The notes below the pieces were generated by a model. It was not told where the DNA came from and ran no database searches. It was given only the letters and a program-made list of their open reading frames with translations. From Turicibacter sp. UBA7094 (GTDB lineage Bacteria > Bacillota_I > Bacilli_A > MOL361 > Turicibacteraceae): a stretch of 46,233 nt of DNA. Below are positions 8,297 through 16,899 of the stretch, one piece after another (the first letter of the stretch is position 1; every line of letters starts with the position of its first letter). The position numbers and the translations under genes are program-made. The stretch lies in contig DKYS01000028.1 of assembly GCA_002493395.1 (NCBI GenBank), positions 3,533 to 49,765 of the forward strand, in the 5' to 3' direction.

Positions 8297-9550
8297 TTAT
8301 GCACTAATCAGACGAATAACATCATTAAATGTCACATAAATGAAGAGCCCGAAAAATAAAAGTAATCCGACCATATGGATGTATCCCTCTACCCGACGAT
8401 CCACAGGGCGTCCAACCACAGCCTCAATCAAAACAAAGACAATTCTTCCTCCATCTAAGGCTGGTAATGGAAGTAAATTCATAATTCCTATATTCACACT
8501 TAAAAAGCCAATCCATACAATAAGTGACGTTAATCCATAAGTCGCAATGGTAGATGTCATCGTGTAAATTCCAACAGGTCCTGATAAGTCATTAATCCCT
8601 GCTTCTTTTGTAACGAATAACATTTTAAAGGTTTGAATAATCGAAAAGAAAGCTTCTTTCATTTGAAACACTGAGTAATGAAATCCCGCTGAAAGAGATT
8701 TTTCATATTCTACGGAAACCCCAATTGAAGGAGTAATTTTTCCTCCATTTTCACTTATTTGTGGCGTAATCTCTGTTGTCTTGGTTTGTCCATCACGAAT
8801 ATATGTAACGGTTGTTGGCTCATTCGTCGACGAAATCGCTTGAGTTAATTCCTCCCAATTTCCAACCGGTTGATTATTGTATGAAATAATTTGGTCCCCT
8901 GCCAATAATCCAGCGACCTGTGCTGGGGAATTTTCAATAACTCCACCTAACGTATTTGACGCCGTTGGCATTCCAACCGTAAGACCTACAATAAAAAATA
9001 AAACAAGGGCTAAAATAAAATTCATCGTTGCCCCCGCTGCCATCGTCGCAAAACGAGCCCATTTTGACTTTGACTCTAAACAACGATCATACGGAGCAAT
9101 TTGTTGCACACCTTTTTCAAGAATATAGTTCGCATCATGATCCACCTGATATTCTTTTGTTTCTCCGTTTTCTAAAACGAGTGTCATCGTCAACGCTTCA
9201 TATAAATCCAATTCACGAATCGTTCCGGTCACCGTGGCGTTTTGTTGTTTTGGATTAAGGAAGATTTGCTTAATCAAACCCGTTTCAGAAAATCCTAGTC
9301 CGACCACTTGATCAACCTTTACCATTTCCTTCTCAGCCTCTTCACCGGCCATTGAAACGTATCCACCAAATGGAATGGCACGAATAGAGTACGTTGTCTC
9401 CCCACGCTTTGTACTCCAAACTTGTGGACCCATTCCAATTGAAAATTCATGACACAAAATTCCGTAATGCTTCGCAACTAAAAAATGCCCTAATTCATGA
9501 ACTAAGATAATAATACCTAAGGCTAAAATAAAACTTAAAATTCCTATCAT
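8297..9550 (-). CDS. rseP: Site-2 zinc metalloprotease RseP/RasP
   Basis: Intramembrane protease that clips transmembrane segments of anti-sigma factors and remnant signal peptides. It has the zinc site HELGH at residues 18-22 in the first membrane helix, a second helix near 170-195, a PDZ-like domain at about 195-275, and the third zinc ligand in NLLPLPALDGGR (D366). It ends in further helices. At 417 residues it is of normal family length. It sits 14 bp after dxr and upstream of proS, the standard Bacillus order. The start at 9550 follows a GGAGG. Confidence 0.95.
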   Translation of the reverse strand: MIGILSFILALGIIILVHELGHFLVAKHYGILCHEFSIGMGPQVWSTKRGETTYSIRAIPFGGYVSMAGEEAEKEMVKVDQVVGLGFSETGLIKQIFLNPKQQNATVTGTIRELDLYEALTMTLVLENGETKEYQVDHDANYILEKGVQQIAPYDRCLESKSKWARFATMAAGATMNFILALVLFFIVGLTVGMPTASNTLGGVIENSPAQVAGLLAGDQIISYNNQPVGNWEELTQAISSTNEPTTVTYIRDGQTKTTEITPQISENGGKITPSIGVSVEYEKSLSAGFHYSVFQMKEAFFSIIQTFKMLFVTKEAGINDLSGPVGIYTMTSTIATYGLTSLIVWIGFLSVNIGIMNLLPLPALDGGRIVFVLIEAVVGRPVDRRVEGYIHMVGLLLFFGLFIYVTFNDVIRLISA

Positions 9551-9564
9551 CTATTCATCCTCCA

Positions 9565-10722
9565 TTATTCATACTTTTCGATAATTAGGCGACGCGTGTT
9601 AGTATCAATTTCCAAAATTTCTTCTAACGTTGGATTAGCTAGCATCTTATGTCCCTCTAAAGCCTCGTACACCACGTTTTCAATCTCTAAAAATTTAATT
9701 TTATCTCTTAAAAATAAATCAACCGCTGCTTCATTTGCTGCATTTAATACTGTTGGACAACTTCCTCCCTCTTTGCCGGCCTCATAGGCCATTTTCAAGC
9801 AAGGAAAACGATCAAAATCCATCTTCTTAAATTCTAAAGTCCCTACCTCGTCTAATCTTAAAGATTTTGCTTGTTTTAAATCAATTCGATCGGGATAACT
9901 CATGGCAAATTGAATTGGAATACGCATATCAGGTGTCCCTAAATGGGCAATAATACTTGTATCTTCAAACTCAACCATCGAATGAATAATACTTTGTCGA
10001 TGTAAAATGGTTTCGATTTGATCATAAGGAAGGTTGAATAACCAGTGTGCTTCAATCACTTCTAACCCTTTATTCATCATTGAAGCGGAATCAATCGTAA
10101 TCTTGGCTCCCATTGACCAATTTGGATGATTTAAGGCTTGTTCTCTCGTGACGTCCTTTAACATCTCGCGCGTATAATCTCGGAACGAGCCTCCACTTGC
10201 CGTAATAATAATTTTCTTAACTGTTTTCGCATCCTCGCCTTGTAAACATTGGTAAATCGCAGAATGTTCGCTATCAACGGGTAATAATCTCACCCCGTAT
10301 TGCTTCGCCTTTTCCATCACAAGATGACCAGCAGTTACTAAAGTTTCCTTATTTGCAATTCCAATCGTCCGACGTCTTTCAATCGCTTTTAATGTCGGCA
10401 GTAACCCAACCGAACCCATAACGGCTGTTAAGACAAAATGTTCATCTCCTGCGACCTCATCATACGTGGCAACGTTAATCAATCCCTCAGTCCCAAAACC
10501 AAATTTAACCTCGCTGTATTGATTGGCCAATTGCTTAGCTGCTTCCTCACTAATCACTGAGACATAAGCGGGTTTAAACTCCTCAATAATTTTTTGAGTT
10601 AATTGAATATTACGTCCAGCAGAAAAGGCAACTAAGCGAAATTTATCTGGATGTTGCCGAATAACATCCAGTGTCTGCTGTCCGATTGATCCTGTTGCGC
10701 CTAATAAATAAATATTTTTCAT
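9565..10722 (-). CDS. dxr: 1-deoxy-D-xylulose 5-phosphate reductoisomerase
   Basis: Converts DXP to MEP with NADPH, the first committed step of the non-mevalonate isoprenoid pathway; its products feed UppS in the same operon. The NADPH-binding GATGSIG is at residues 8-14. Catalytic-domain signatures SEHSAIYQCLQG, ASGGSFR and NHPNWSMGAKITIDSASMMNKGLEV are all visible in order. At 385 residues it is normal in length. The ATG lies two bases from the cdsA stop, so the genes are probably translationally coupled. Confidence 0.97.
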   Translation of the reverse strand: MKNIYLLGATGSIGQQTLDVIRQHPDKFRLVAFSAGRNIQLTQKIIEEFKPAYVSVISEEAAKQLANQYSEVKFGFGTEGLINVATYDEVAGDEHFVLTAVMGSVGLLPTLKAIERRRTIGIANKETLVTAGHLVMEKAKQYGVRLLPVDSEHSAIYQCLQGEDAKTVKKIIITASGGSFRDYTREMLKDVTREQALNHPNWSMGAKITIDSASMMNKGLEVIEAHWLFNLPYDQIETILHRQSIIHSMVEFEDTSIIAHLGTPDMRIPIQFAMSYPDRIDLKQAKSLRLDEVGTLEFKKMDFDRFPCLKMAYEAGKEGGSCPTVLNAANEAAVDLFLRDKIKFLEIENVVYEALEGHKMLANPTLEEILEIDTNTRRLIIEKYE

Positions 10723-10723
10723 T

Positions 10724-11536
10724 TTACATCACCACATTTAATCCATTAATTAAAATATATAAAGCCAATGACGCGTATAGATGACTATCAAATCTGTCTA
10801 ACACTCCTCCGTGCCCAGGGAAAAGGTTTCCAAAATCTTTGATTCCAAATTCCCGTTTCATAGATGAAGCAACTAAATCACCTAATTGCCCGACAATAGC
10901 AACTACAACACTTAGTAAAATTAATAATCCAACGTTCGTTGAGATCCCTGTTAAACTTCCAAATAGGGTCCCAATGACAACACCTAGCACCGTTCCCCCA
11001 AAAGACCCTTCAATCGTTTTATTTGGACTAACACGCGGAGCTAATTTATGTTTCCCAAACTTTTTACCACAAAAGTAAGCGCCTGAATCTGTCACGGCAA
11101 CAACTAAAATCATAAATAATAAAAGATTTAATCCTAAAAATCGAATAAATAAAAGGGAATGGAACGTCAATCCGATATAAAAAATAGTTAATAAATAATA
11201 GCCCGCATCTTTTAATGTAAAATCTTTACGCGCCATCGACACGATTAATAAAATGAATAAAATGATGGCTAGAGGCCCCGTTCCAAAAGTATCTCCCCCA
11301 TTAAACGCTAACGTTTTAAAATTGAATGAGTTAAAAACAACAACGAGGACTGCGAGCATTGTAAAAATTTTAATTTCCATTGGCGTTTTTGAAACCGTAT
11401 CCTTCATTGCAATCATCTCCCGTACGGCAACGAGTGATAATACCAACCCTAGAATAAGGACAGGAACATTTCCGTAAACAACTATGGGAACCCCGATTAA
11501 AACCATAATAATAGCCGTTATAATTCGCTGCTTCAT
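10724..11536 (-). CDS. cdsA: Phosphatidate cytidylyltransferase (CDP-diacylglycerol synthase)
   Basis: Makes CDP-diacylglycerol from phosphatidic acid and CTP, the branch point for membrane phospholipids. The 270-residue polytopic membrane protein has about seven or eight hydrophobic segments. Its C-terminal signature SSMKREFGIKDFGNLFPGHG followed by GVLDRFDS is the CdsA family pattern. It lies between uppS and dxr in the conserved order. Confidence 0.96.
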   Translation of the reverse strand: MKQRIITAIIMVLIGVPIVVYGNVPVLILGLVLSLVAVREMIAMKDTVSKTPMEIKIFTMLAVLVVVFNSFNFKTLAFNGGDTFGTGPLAIILFILLIVSMARKDFTLKDAGYYLLTIFYIGLTFHSLLFIRFLGLNLLLFMILVVAVTDSGAYFCGKKFGKHKLAPRVSPNKTIEGSFGGTVLGVVIGTLFGSLTGISTNVGLLILLSVVVAIVGQLGDLVASSMKREFGIKDFGNLFPGHGGVLDRFDSHLYASLALYILINGLNVVM

Positions 11537-11551
11537 GAATAAATCTCTCCT

Positions 11552-12316
11552 TTATTTCTTCTCACTTAATCCACCAAATCGACGATTTCGAGTTTGATAA
11601 TCTCGAATGGCCTCGTATAATTGCTGTTCTTTAAAATCCGGCCAGGCAATTGAAGTAAAGTATAATTCAGCATAAGCTAATTGCCAAAGTAAATAATTAC
11701 TAATCCTTAATTCCCCACTCGTTCTAATCATCAAATCAAGAGGAGGCAAATCGGAAGTCATTAAGTAACGATCAATTAATGCCTCATCAATTTCTTCCAC
11801 TTTTAAGCGGTGATTTGAAACATCTGTCGCAATTTTCTGTACCGCTTGTTTGATTTCATCTTGTGACCCGTAGTTTAAAGCAATCGTGAGGGTCATCTTT
11901 TTATTATTTTGGGTCATTTCACTAATTTCTAACACTTTTTCTTGTAAATCTTTTGGTAACCCATCTACATTTCCTATTACTTTTAATCGGATGTCATTTT
12001 CAATAAGTTCCGGGGCAAAGTCGTTAAAAAACTTAATGGGCAATTTCATTAAAAATTTCACTTCTTCGTCGGGTCTTTTCCAATTCTCCGTTGAAAAAGC
12101 ATAGACAGTTAATGCCTTAACCCCAATATTCGCACATAATTTAGTTATTTCACGAACATTCATTGCCCCCTCTTGATGACCTGCTGTTCGAGGGAGACCT
12201 CGTTTTTTAGCCCATCTTCCATTTCCATCTAAAATAATTGCAATATGTTGTGGCAAGGGAGCACTCAGAATCTGTGCTTTTTCTATCTGTGCCTTCTTTT
12301 TCCTTTTAAAGAGCAT
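11552..12316 (-). CDS. uppS: Undecaprenyl diphosphate synthase
   Basis: Cis-prenyltransferase that extends farnesyl diphosphate to the C55 carrier lipid used in peptidoglycan and teichoic acid export. The motif HIAIILDGNGRWAKKRG (catalytic D30) and the C-terminal IRTSGELRISNYLLWQ plus ELYFTSIAWPDF blocks are diagnostic. It has 254 residues, with a short Lys-rich N-terminal extension. It is the first gene of the uppS-cdsA-dxr-rseP-proS unit, with AAAGGCGG upstream of the ATG. Confidence 0.97.
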   Translation of the reverse strand: MLFKRKKKAQIEKAQILSAPLPQHIAIILDGNGRWAKKRGLPRTAGHQEGAMNVREITKLCANIGVKALTVYAFSTENWKRPDEEVKFLMKLPIKFFNDFAPELIENDIRLKVIGNVDGLPKDLQEKVLEISEMTQNNKKMTLTIALNYGSQDEIKQAVQKIATDVSNHRLKVEEIDEALIDRYLMTSDLPPLDLMIRTSGELRISNYLLWQLAYAELYFTSIAWPDFKEQQLYEAIRDYQTRNRRFGGLSEKK

Positions 12317-13014
12317 TAAAGAAACCGCCTTTCATATATATAACCTATCTTATATATTTTAATACACTTACATCCTTTTTTCTACCAACATTCCGGAATT
12401 ATACAAATAAACTATAACTCTGGGATAGAACAAATATCTTTTTAAGCGTTCTAATTTTGGGAAATATCCCTTGTTAAGTGGAGGTTTTAATGCCCATAAT
12501 CGACCAAAGATAAGGGGGCCTTCTCTTTCGTTTTTCAACTTGTTAATGAAGGATATTCTTCAAATAACATGATTACTTTTTATAGATCTACATCGACTCT
12601 TCAAATCCAAATTTTCTATTTTAGCCTCACCTTTTTAAGTATCTCCTGATGCTGGTACCTTTAACTCTACAGATTGACAAAAGGGGATTGGATCTCAGTA
12701 CACCTGTGTTTTAATTATTTCTACTACTTTTTCTTTACCATCAATGTATCCTTTCTATAAAAGGCCTGTCTTCTCTACACCAGTACAACCCTCATCTAAG
12801 AGTTACAATTTCAAATCGTGCTAAATGATTGTCCTTTGTAGATCCTTCGTAATCTTTTGATAATAGGGTCAGAAAACCTTTCCTACCTCTTGTTTATCCT
12901 TCAATCCCACGCGCAAAAAAAGCTACTAAAAATTTTAGTAGCTTAATTTATATAAAGTCATCCCATTGTGCCGTATAAAATTCATGACATTCCCTTTAAT
13001 CAACTAACTAAAGG
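12317..13014. other. Intergenic gap without an intact gene
   Basis: About 700 bp between the small-protein genes and uppS. The minus strand shows only short broken frames. The longest open stretch is about 54 codons ending at TAA 12368-12370, from a TTG without a ribosome binding site. It could be the remains of a gene, but no family is recognisable. The terminator at 12915-12943 lies in it, and the uppS promoter is expected near 12320-12400. Confidence 0.5.
12915..12943 (-). terminator. Rho-independent terminator after the small basic protein genes
   Basis: Minus-strand stem AGCTACTAAAA/TTTTAGTAGCT with a minimal loop, followed by seven T. It lies about 70 bp past the stop of the 50-residue protein gene. 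Confidence 0.85.
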
Positions 13015-13167
13015 TTAATGTTTAATTAAACGTTGTTGGGCTTTTCTTTTAATCCGACGAACCTCCTCTTTTGTTAGAGGAAGAAGTTCACGGCTTGTTT
13101 CAAGGGTAGGAGTTCCTAATTTCTTATTAAATGAGAGCTTAATAAACTTTGCGTCTTTTGCTTTCAT
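13015..13167 (-). CDS. Small basic protein of unknown function, 50 residues
   Basis: Frame from ATG 13165-13167 to TAA 13015-13017, with AAGG about 10 bases upstream of the start. The protein is rich in Lys and Arg (opening MKAKDAKFIKLSFNKK, ending RRIKRKAQQRLIKH), with a probable C-terminal helix and no membrane segment or signal peptide. It starts 20 bp after the stop of another small basic protein and is followed by a terminator, so the two look like a dicistron. I do not recognise a family. The basic character could suit nucleic-acid or ribosome binding, but that is a guess. Confidence 0.6.
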   Translation of the reverse strand: MKAKDAKFIKLSFNKKLGTPTLETSRELLPLTKEEVRRIKRKAQQRLIKH

Positions 13168-13186
13168 TCATCTTTACCTTGAAAAA

Positions 13187-13369
13187 TTAATTTCCTCGCT
13201 TGAAATATCCATAGCGTTGGGCGTTTGTTTTAACTCGAGTCTCTACACTTTGAGCCGCTCGTTTTGCATCACCCACAAATTCGGCACCAAATTCGGCTTG
13301 CATTTTTGAGACATCAGGAATTAATGCGTTAAGCGCTGATTTTTTTGCCTTTTTTTCTTTCATTGCCAT
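13187..13369 (-). CDS. Small basic protein of unknown function, 60 residues
   Basis: The ATG follows a GGAGG with 7-base spacing, an excellent initiation site, which supports a real gene despite its size. The sequence opens with a Lys-rich stretch (MAMKEKKAKK). It then has a probable amphipathic helix around SKMQAEFGAEFVGDAKRAAQ and ends YGYFKRGN. It is soluble, with no known motif that I can see. It is probably co-transcribed with the 50-residue protein gene 20 bp downstream; a promoter candidate lies at 13430-13457. Confidence 0.7.
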   Translation of the reverse strand: MAMKEKKAKKSALNALIPDVSKMQAEFGAEFVGDAKRAAQSVETRVKTNAQRYGYFKRGN

Positions 13370-13429
13370 GTTGCCGCCTCCTCATCGTACAATGTGATGA
13401 CAATTATATTTTGTGAGCTTTTGTCGAAT

Positions 13430-13457
13430 AATATACGTAAGGCAATCGATAAATCAA
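13430..13457 (-). promoter_or_regulatory. Candidate sigma-A promoter for the small basic protein genes
   Basis: Minus strand TTGATT (13452-13457), 16-bp spacer, TATATT (13430-13435). It lies between the GNAT gene and the 60-residue protein gene, with no terminator between these genes. Confidence 0.45.
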
Positions 13458-13461
13458 AATT

Positions 13462-13917
13462 TTACTCAGAAATATTCCACTCATAAATATTAATTTCTCT
13501 CACTCCAAATAAATACATCTCTAAATAAATAGGAATATAGTATGTTCCTAACCATTGAGCATTTAGACGCTGACATGTTTTATTAGATGGAATATTAGTG
13601 GGTAAACAACTAATGTATAAATAATTCATTCCATGTAATTTTGCCACTCGTTTAATTAATCGACAAGCCTTTTCGGCATAATGATTTCCCCGATAAGGAG
13701 GATATATTTCATATCCGACGTTTCCTCCATAAAAAGTGTTCTCATTATACCCAATACGAATATCGATTTTCCCTATTTCATAAGGTGTTAAATGTTTTTT
13801 TATTTGAAAGTAATAAGTTGGCGCACCAAATTTTTCTAGATGTGCGGGGACTTTTTTTTCAATAATTAAATCAATTTCACCATCTGTTAAATATCCCACA
13901 TCCTTAAATCTAATCAT
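13462..13917 (-). CDS. GNAT-family N-acetyltransferase
   Basis: About 151 residues. The central YEIYPPYRGNHYAEKACRLI matches GNAT motif A, the acetyl-CoA pyrophosphate-binding loop (R/Q-x-x-G-x-G/A variant). It is followed by YLYISCLPTNIPSNKTCQRL, the usual beta5-alpha4 region with an N-x-x-S/A pattern. The substrate cannot be told from sequence. The ATG at 13917 is chosen because GAGGGGTG lies 9 bases upstream; the TTG 12 bases earlier is too close to that site. It is inserted, with its small neighbours, between frr and uppS, which are adjacent in Bacillus. Confidence 0.85.
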   Translation of the reverse strand: MIRFKDVGYLTDGEIDLIIEKKVPAHLEKFGAPTYYFQIKKHLTPYEIGKIDIRIGYNENTFYGGNVGYEIYPPYRGNHYAEKACRLIKRVAKLHGMNYLYISCLPTNIPSNKTCQRLNAQWLGTYYIPIYLEMYLFGVREINIYEWNISE

Positions 13918-13987
13918 ATGACCCAACACCCCTCGCTCTTTTTACATGATTCTTTATAATCATACGTCATTCATCGGATAAAAATGA

Positions 13988-14017
13988 AAAAAAGACAATA
14001 AATATTGTCTTTTTATT
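13988..14017. terminator. Bidirectional hairpin terminator
   Basis: AAAAAGACAATA and TATTGTCTTTTT form a stem with T-runs on both strands. It lies upstream of the GNAT gene and would stop minus-strand transcription before it, so the GNAT gene likely has its own promoter. Confidence 0.6.
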
Positions 14018-14218
14018 TGAAGATTTTAGTAGAATCACTCATTTCATTCTCTTGAATTGTCCGTTTCACCCAAACACCTGGCTATCATCATTTAGAAAAT
14101 TGGCATTAAATCATTAATTCCATAACTTTTAGTGATTAATCATTTAAAAACCTTTGAGGAAACTGAATTTCATTTTATCTTTTATGACGAAGAAAATAAA
14201 TCTATTCCTCTGAGGGTG

Positions 14219-14331
14219 GGATGATGAGCCATTCTCCATTTCTAGGACAACTCAGGGTCCGAGGTTAACGGGGGATAAATGAGTCACTCCTCCATTTATT
14301 TAGTCATAAATCAAGCATATGGCTCACATCC
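14219..14331. repeat. Imperfect inverted repeat enclosing a short degenerate direct repeat
   Basis: GGATGATGAGCCAT (14219-14232) is the inverse of ATGGCTCACATCC (14319-14331) with one bulge. Inside it, GATGAGCCATTCTCCATTT (14223-14241) resembles AATGAGTCACTCCTCCATTT at about 14278-14297. A smaller hairpin GGAC/GTCC is also present. It may be a structured RNA or a decayed repeat. Confidence 0.4.
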
Positions 14332-14382
14332 TATTTTATCATCCATAAGAACTAGAATGGACTTAACTGCTATATGTATGCA

Positions 14383-14408
14383 TAAAAAAAGCCACCCTTT
14401 AGGGTAGC
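14383..14408 (-). terminator. Rho-independent terminator after frr
   Basis: Minus-strand stem GCTACCCT/AGGGTGGC followed by seven T, 10 bp beyond the frr stop. Confidence 0.88.
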
Positions 14409-14417
14409 TCTCCTCTA

Positions 14418-14975
14418 TTAAATAGACATGATATCTTTTTCTTTTTCGTCTGCTACTGCATCGACTTCTTTAATTTTTTTATCTGTTAATTTTTGAACGT
14501 CTTCTGTGTATCCTTTTAAGGCGTCTTCTGTAATTTCACCATTTTTTTGTAATTTTTTAAATTCATCGTTTGCATCACGACGAACGTTACGGATAGCAAC
14601 TTTCGCATCCTCAGCAAATCCTTTAACTTTTTTAGCTAACTCACGGCGACGCTCTTCTGTTAATGCAGGAACGTTTAAACGGATAACTTCCCCATCGTTA
14701 TTTGGCGTTAACCCGATGTTTGCTTCATTAATTGAACGTTCAATTGCTGATAACATTGACTTATCATAAGGTTTAACCACTAATTGTCGTGCTTCAGGAA
14801 CAGTAATTTGAGCCATTTGATTAATTGGTGTAGGCATTCCGTAATAATCAACTTGAATATTATCTAATAAAGCTGCACTTGCGCGCCCTGTACGTAAAAC
14901 TGAAAATTCACGTTTCAAAGAATCGATTGCTTTGCTCATACGAGCCTCAGCATTTGTTAATACATTTTTAGGCAT
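14418..14975 (-). CDS. frr: Ribosome recycling factor
   Basis: 185 residues, standard length. With EF-G it splits post-termination ribosomes. Family landmarks are visible: the LRTGRASAALLD block near residue 30, VKPYDKSMLSAIERSI, the IRLNVPALTEERRRELAK stretch near 105-122, and AIRNVRRDANDEFKKL. It starts 2 bp after the pyrH stop with GGGGAGA upstream, so it is coupled to pyrH. It is the last gene of the rpsB-tsf-pyrH-frr cluster. Confidence 0.98.
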   Translation of the reverse strand: MPKNVLTNAEARMSKAIDSLKREFSVLRTGRASAALLDNIQVDYYGMPTPINQMAQITVPEARQLVVKPYDKSMLSAIERSINEANIGLTPNNDGEVIRLNVPALTEERRRELAKKVKGFAEDAKVAIRNVRRDANDEFKKLQKNGEITEDALKGYTEDVQKLTDKKIKEVDAVADEKEKDIMSI

Positions 14976-14977
14976 GA

Positions 14978-15694
14978 TTATCTCCCCTTTACGATTGTTC
15001 CGATTTTTTCTCCGGCAACTGCTTTTTTAATGTTACCAGATTCGTTCATATTAAAGACTAATAATTCGATATCATTATCCATACATAAAGAAGCCGCTGT
15101 TGAATCCATCACTTGCAATCCTTTATTTAACACCTCTAGGTAAGATAATTCATCATATTTAGTTGCTTCTTTATTATAGCGTGGATCATCATTATAGACA
15201 CCATCTACGCCATTTTTAGCCATTAAAATAGCATCTGCATTAATTTCTGCTGCACGTAATGCCGCTGTTGTATCTGTAGAAAAATAAGGATTTCCGGTAC
15301 CTCCACCGAAAATAACAATACGCCCTTTTTCTAAATGGCGAATGGCTCGGCGACGAATATACGGTTCAGCAATTTGATTCATATGGATAGAAGTTTGTGT
15401 CCGTGTTTGAATCCCACACCCTTCTAATGCATTTTGTAAAGCTAATGCATTCATAACGGTTGCTAACATCCCCATATAGTCTGCACTTGAGCGTTCCATT
15501 CCCATCTCACTAGCAGTTTTTCCTCGCCAAATATTACCTCCACCGACAATAATGGCAATTTCAACACCTGTTTCATAGGCACTTTTAATCTGTAAGGCAA
15601 TCTGTTGTACGGTTTCGGCATCAATACCAAACCCTTTTCCTCCTGCTAAAGCTTCACCGCTAAGCTTTAACACAACACGTTTATAAGCTGACAT
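14978..15694 (-). CDS. pyrH: UMP kinase
   Basis: Phosphorylates UMP to UDP, the entry to UTP and CTP; the bacterial form is a hexameric amino-acid-kinase-fold enzyme. The 238 residues carry KLSGEALAG at the N-terminus, the IVGGGNIWRG glycine loop, ADYMGMLATVMNALALQ, and the FGGGTGNPYFSTDTTAALRA block near 135-155. Order and spacing (tsf-pyrH-frr) match most Bacillota. Confidence 0.98.
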   Translation of the reverse strand: MSAYKRVVLKLSGEALAGGKGFGIDAETVQQIALQIKSAYETGVEIAIIVGGGNIWRGKTASEMGMERSSADYMGMLATVMNALALQNALEGCGIQTRTQTSIHMNQIAEPYIRRRAIRHLEKGRIVIFGGGTGNPYFSTDTTAALRAAEINADAILMAKNGVDGVYNDDPRYNKEATKYDELSYLEVLNKGLQVMDSTAASLCMDNDIELLVFNMNESGNIKKAVAGEKIGTIVKGR

Positions 15695-15733
15695 TAGGAC
15701 ACCTACTTTCCATAACCTTTTAAATTCGAAACA

Positions 15734-15757
15734 AGGGACACATTCATGTGCCCCCTT
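15734..15757 (-). terminator. Hairpin between tsf and pyrH (weak terminator or processing site)
   Basis: Minus-strand AAGGGGGCACAT - GAA - TGTGTCCCTT stem. The following T-run is short and broken (TTGTTTCG), so partial read-through into pyrH is likely. Confidence 0.5.
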
Positions 15758-15771
15758 AAATTAAATGGTAA

Positions 15772-16644
15772 TTATGCGCGAACTTGACTCATTACTTCTT
15801 CAGCGAAGTTTGCAACAACTTTCTCAATTCCTTCTCCAACTTCTAAGCGAACGAATAATTTGATTGTTGATCCATTATTTTTAGCATATTTAGCCACTGT
15901 TACGTCTCCATCTTTAACAAATGGTTGTTCTAACATACATACGTCAGCTAAGAATTTGCGAATACGTCCTTCTACCATTTTCTCAACAATGTTAGCTGGT
16001 TTTCCTTCATTTAACGCTTCTTGCGTTAAGATTTCGCGCTCTTTAGCAACAACCTCTGCAGGAACTTGATCTACTGTTAAATATTGAGGGTTAATAGCTG
16101 CTGCATGCATTGCTGCATCTTTTGCTACTTCTTCTTTTCCGTCAACAACTGTTAACGCTGCAATACGTCCACCCATATGTAAATAAGAACCGAAGAATTC
16201 ATTATCTGCTTTTTCAACAACTGTTAAACGACGTAATGTAATTTTTTCTCCAATTGTTGATGTTGCTTCGATTAACATTCCATCTACAGTTGTTCCATCT
16301 ACATTAATTGCTAATGCTTCTTCTACAGTTGCTGGTTTGTTAGCCACTAAAATTTTTCCTAATTTATCTAATAATGATAAGAATTGCTCGTTTTTAGCAA
16401 CGAAGTCTGTTTCTGAATTTAATTCAAAAATAACTGCTGTATTTCCGTCGATTGCTACTGAACATAACCCTTCAGCCGCTACACGGTCAGATTTTTTAGC
16501 TGCTTTTGCAATACCACGTTCACGTAACCAGTCGATTGCAGCAGACATATCTCCATTTGTTTCTACTAATGCTTTTTTACAATCCATCATTCCTGCGCTA
16601 GTTTTTTCACGTAATTCTTTAACCATAGCCGCTGTAATTGCCAT
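15772..16644 (-). CDS. tsf: Translation elongation factor Ts
   Basis: Nucleotide exchange factor for EF-Tu. The N-terminal UBA-like region AAMVKELREKTSAGMMDCKKAL and the EF-Tu contact TDFVAKNEQF are present. Length is 290 residues from the ATG at 16644. That start is preferred over the longer frame because AGGAGGA lies just upstream and homologues begin here; the frame upstream translates into leader with no family similarity. It is the second gene after rpsB. Confidence 0.97.
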   Translation of the reverse strand: MAITAAMVKELREKTSAGMMDCKKALVETNGDMSAAIDWLRERGIAKAAKKSDRVAAEGLCSVAIDGNTAVIFELNSETDFVAKNEQFLSLLDKLGKILVANKPATVEEALAINVDGTTVDGMLIEATSTIGEKITLRRLTVVEKADNEFFGSYLHMGGRIAALTVVDGKEEVAKDAAMHAAAINPQYLTVDQVPAEVVAKEREILTQEALNEGKPANIVEKMVEGRIRKFLADVCMLEQPFVKDGDVTVAKYAKNNGSTIKLFVRLEVGEGIEKVVANFAEEVMSQVRA

Positions 16645-16851
16645 TATGATTCCTCCTAAAATTTTAATAAAAGTATAACACCACTTATCGTTGTATCTTT
16701 TTGATAATAACAAAAAAACACAAATATTGCAAGCTATTACAATCTTCTTTTTAAATGAAATAGTTTTAAACCACTCATTTTCTATTCTAGATTATTTATT
16801 TATGATTTATTCACTTAAGATAGAACGTTTTACTTTTCTATGTAGTATTTC

Positions 16852-16889
16852 AAAAAAAATACCTTTAACTCAAACGAGAAAAAGGTATT
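16852..16889 (-). terminator. Hairpin with T-run between rpsB and tsf
   Basis: Minus-strand AATACCTTT ... AAAGGTATT stem followed by eight T. It probably reduces transcription of tsf relative to rpsB. The gap to tsf (16645-16899) otherwise shows nothing recognisable. Confidence 0.75.
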
Positions 16890-16899
16890 CATTATCAAA

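Larger units (their letters stand above)
13918..14417. other. Gap between GNAT gene and frr, with repeats
   Basis: No convincing gene. It holds a bidirectional hairpin at 13988-14017, an imperfect long inverted repeat (14219-14232 with 14319-14331), and the frr terminator at 14383-14408. Short plus-strand frames starting MSHS at 14223 and 14279 are only 15 and 42 codons and are not supported by ribosome binding sites of note. Confidence 0.5.

Noticed and set aside
14279..14407. Plus-strand 42-codon frame starting MSHS
   Set aside because: No ribosome site worth the name, ends in the frr terminator, and no conservation is visible.
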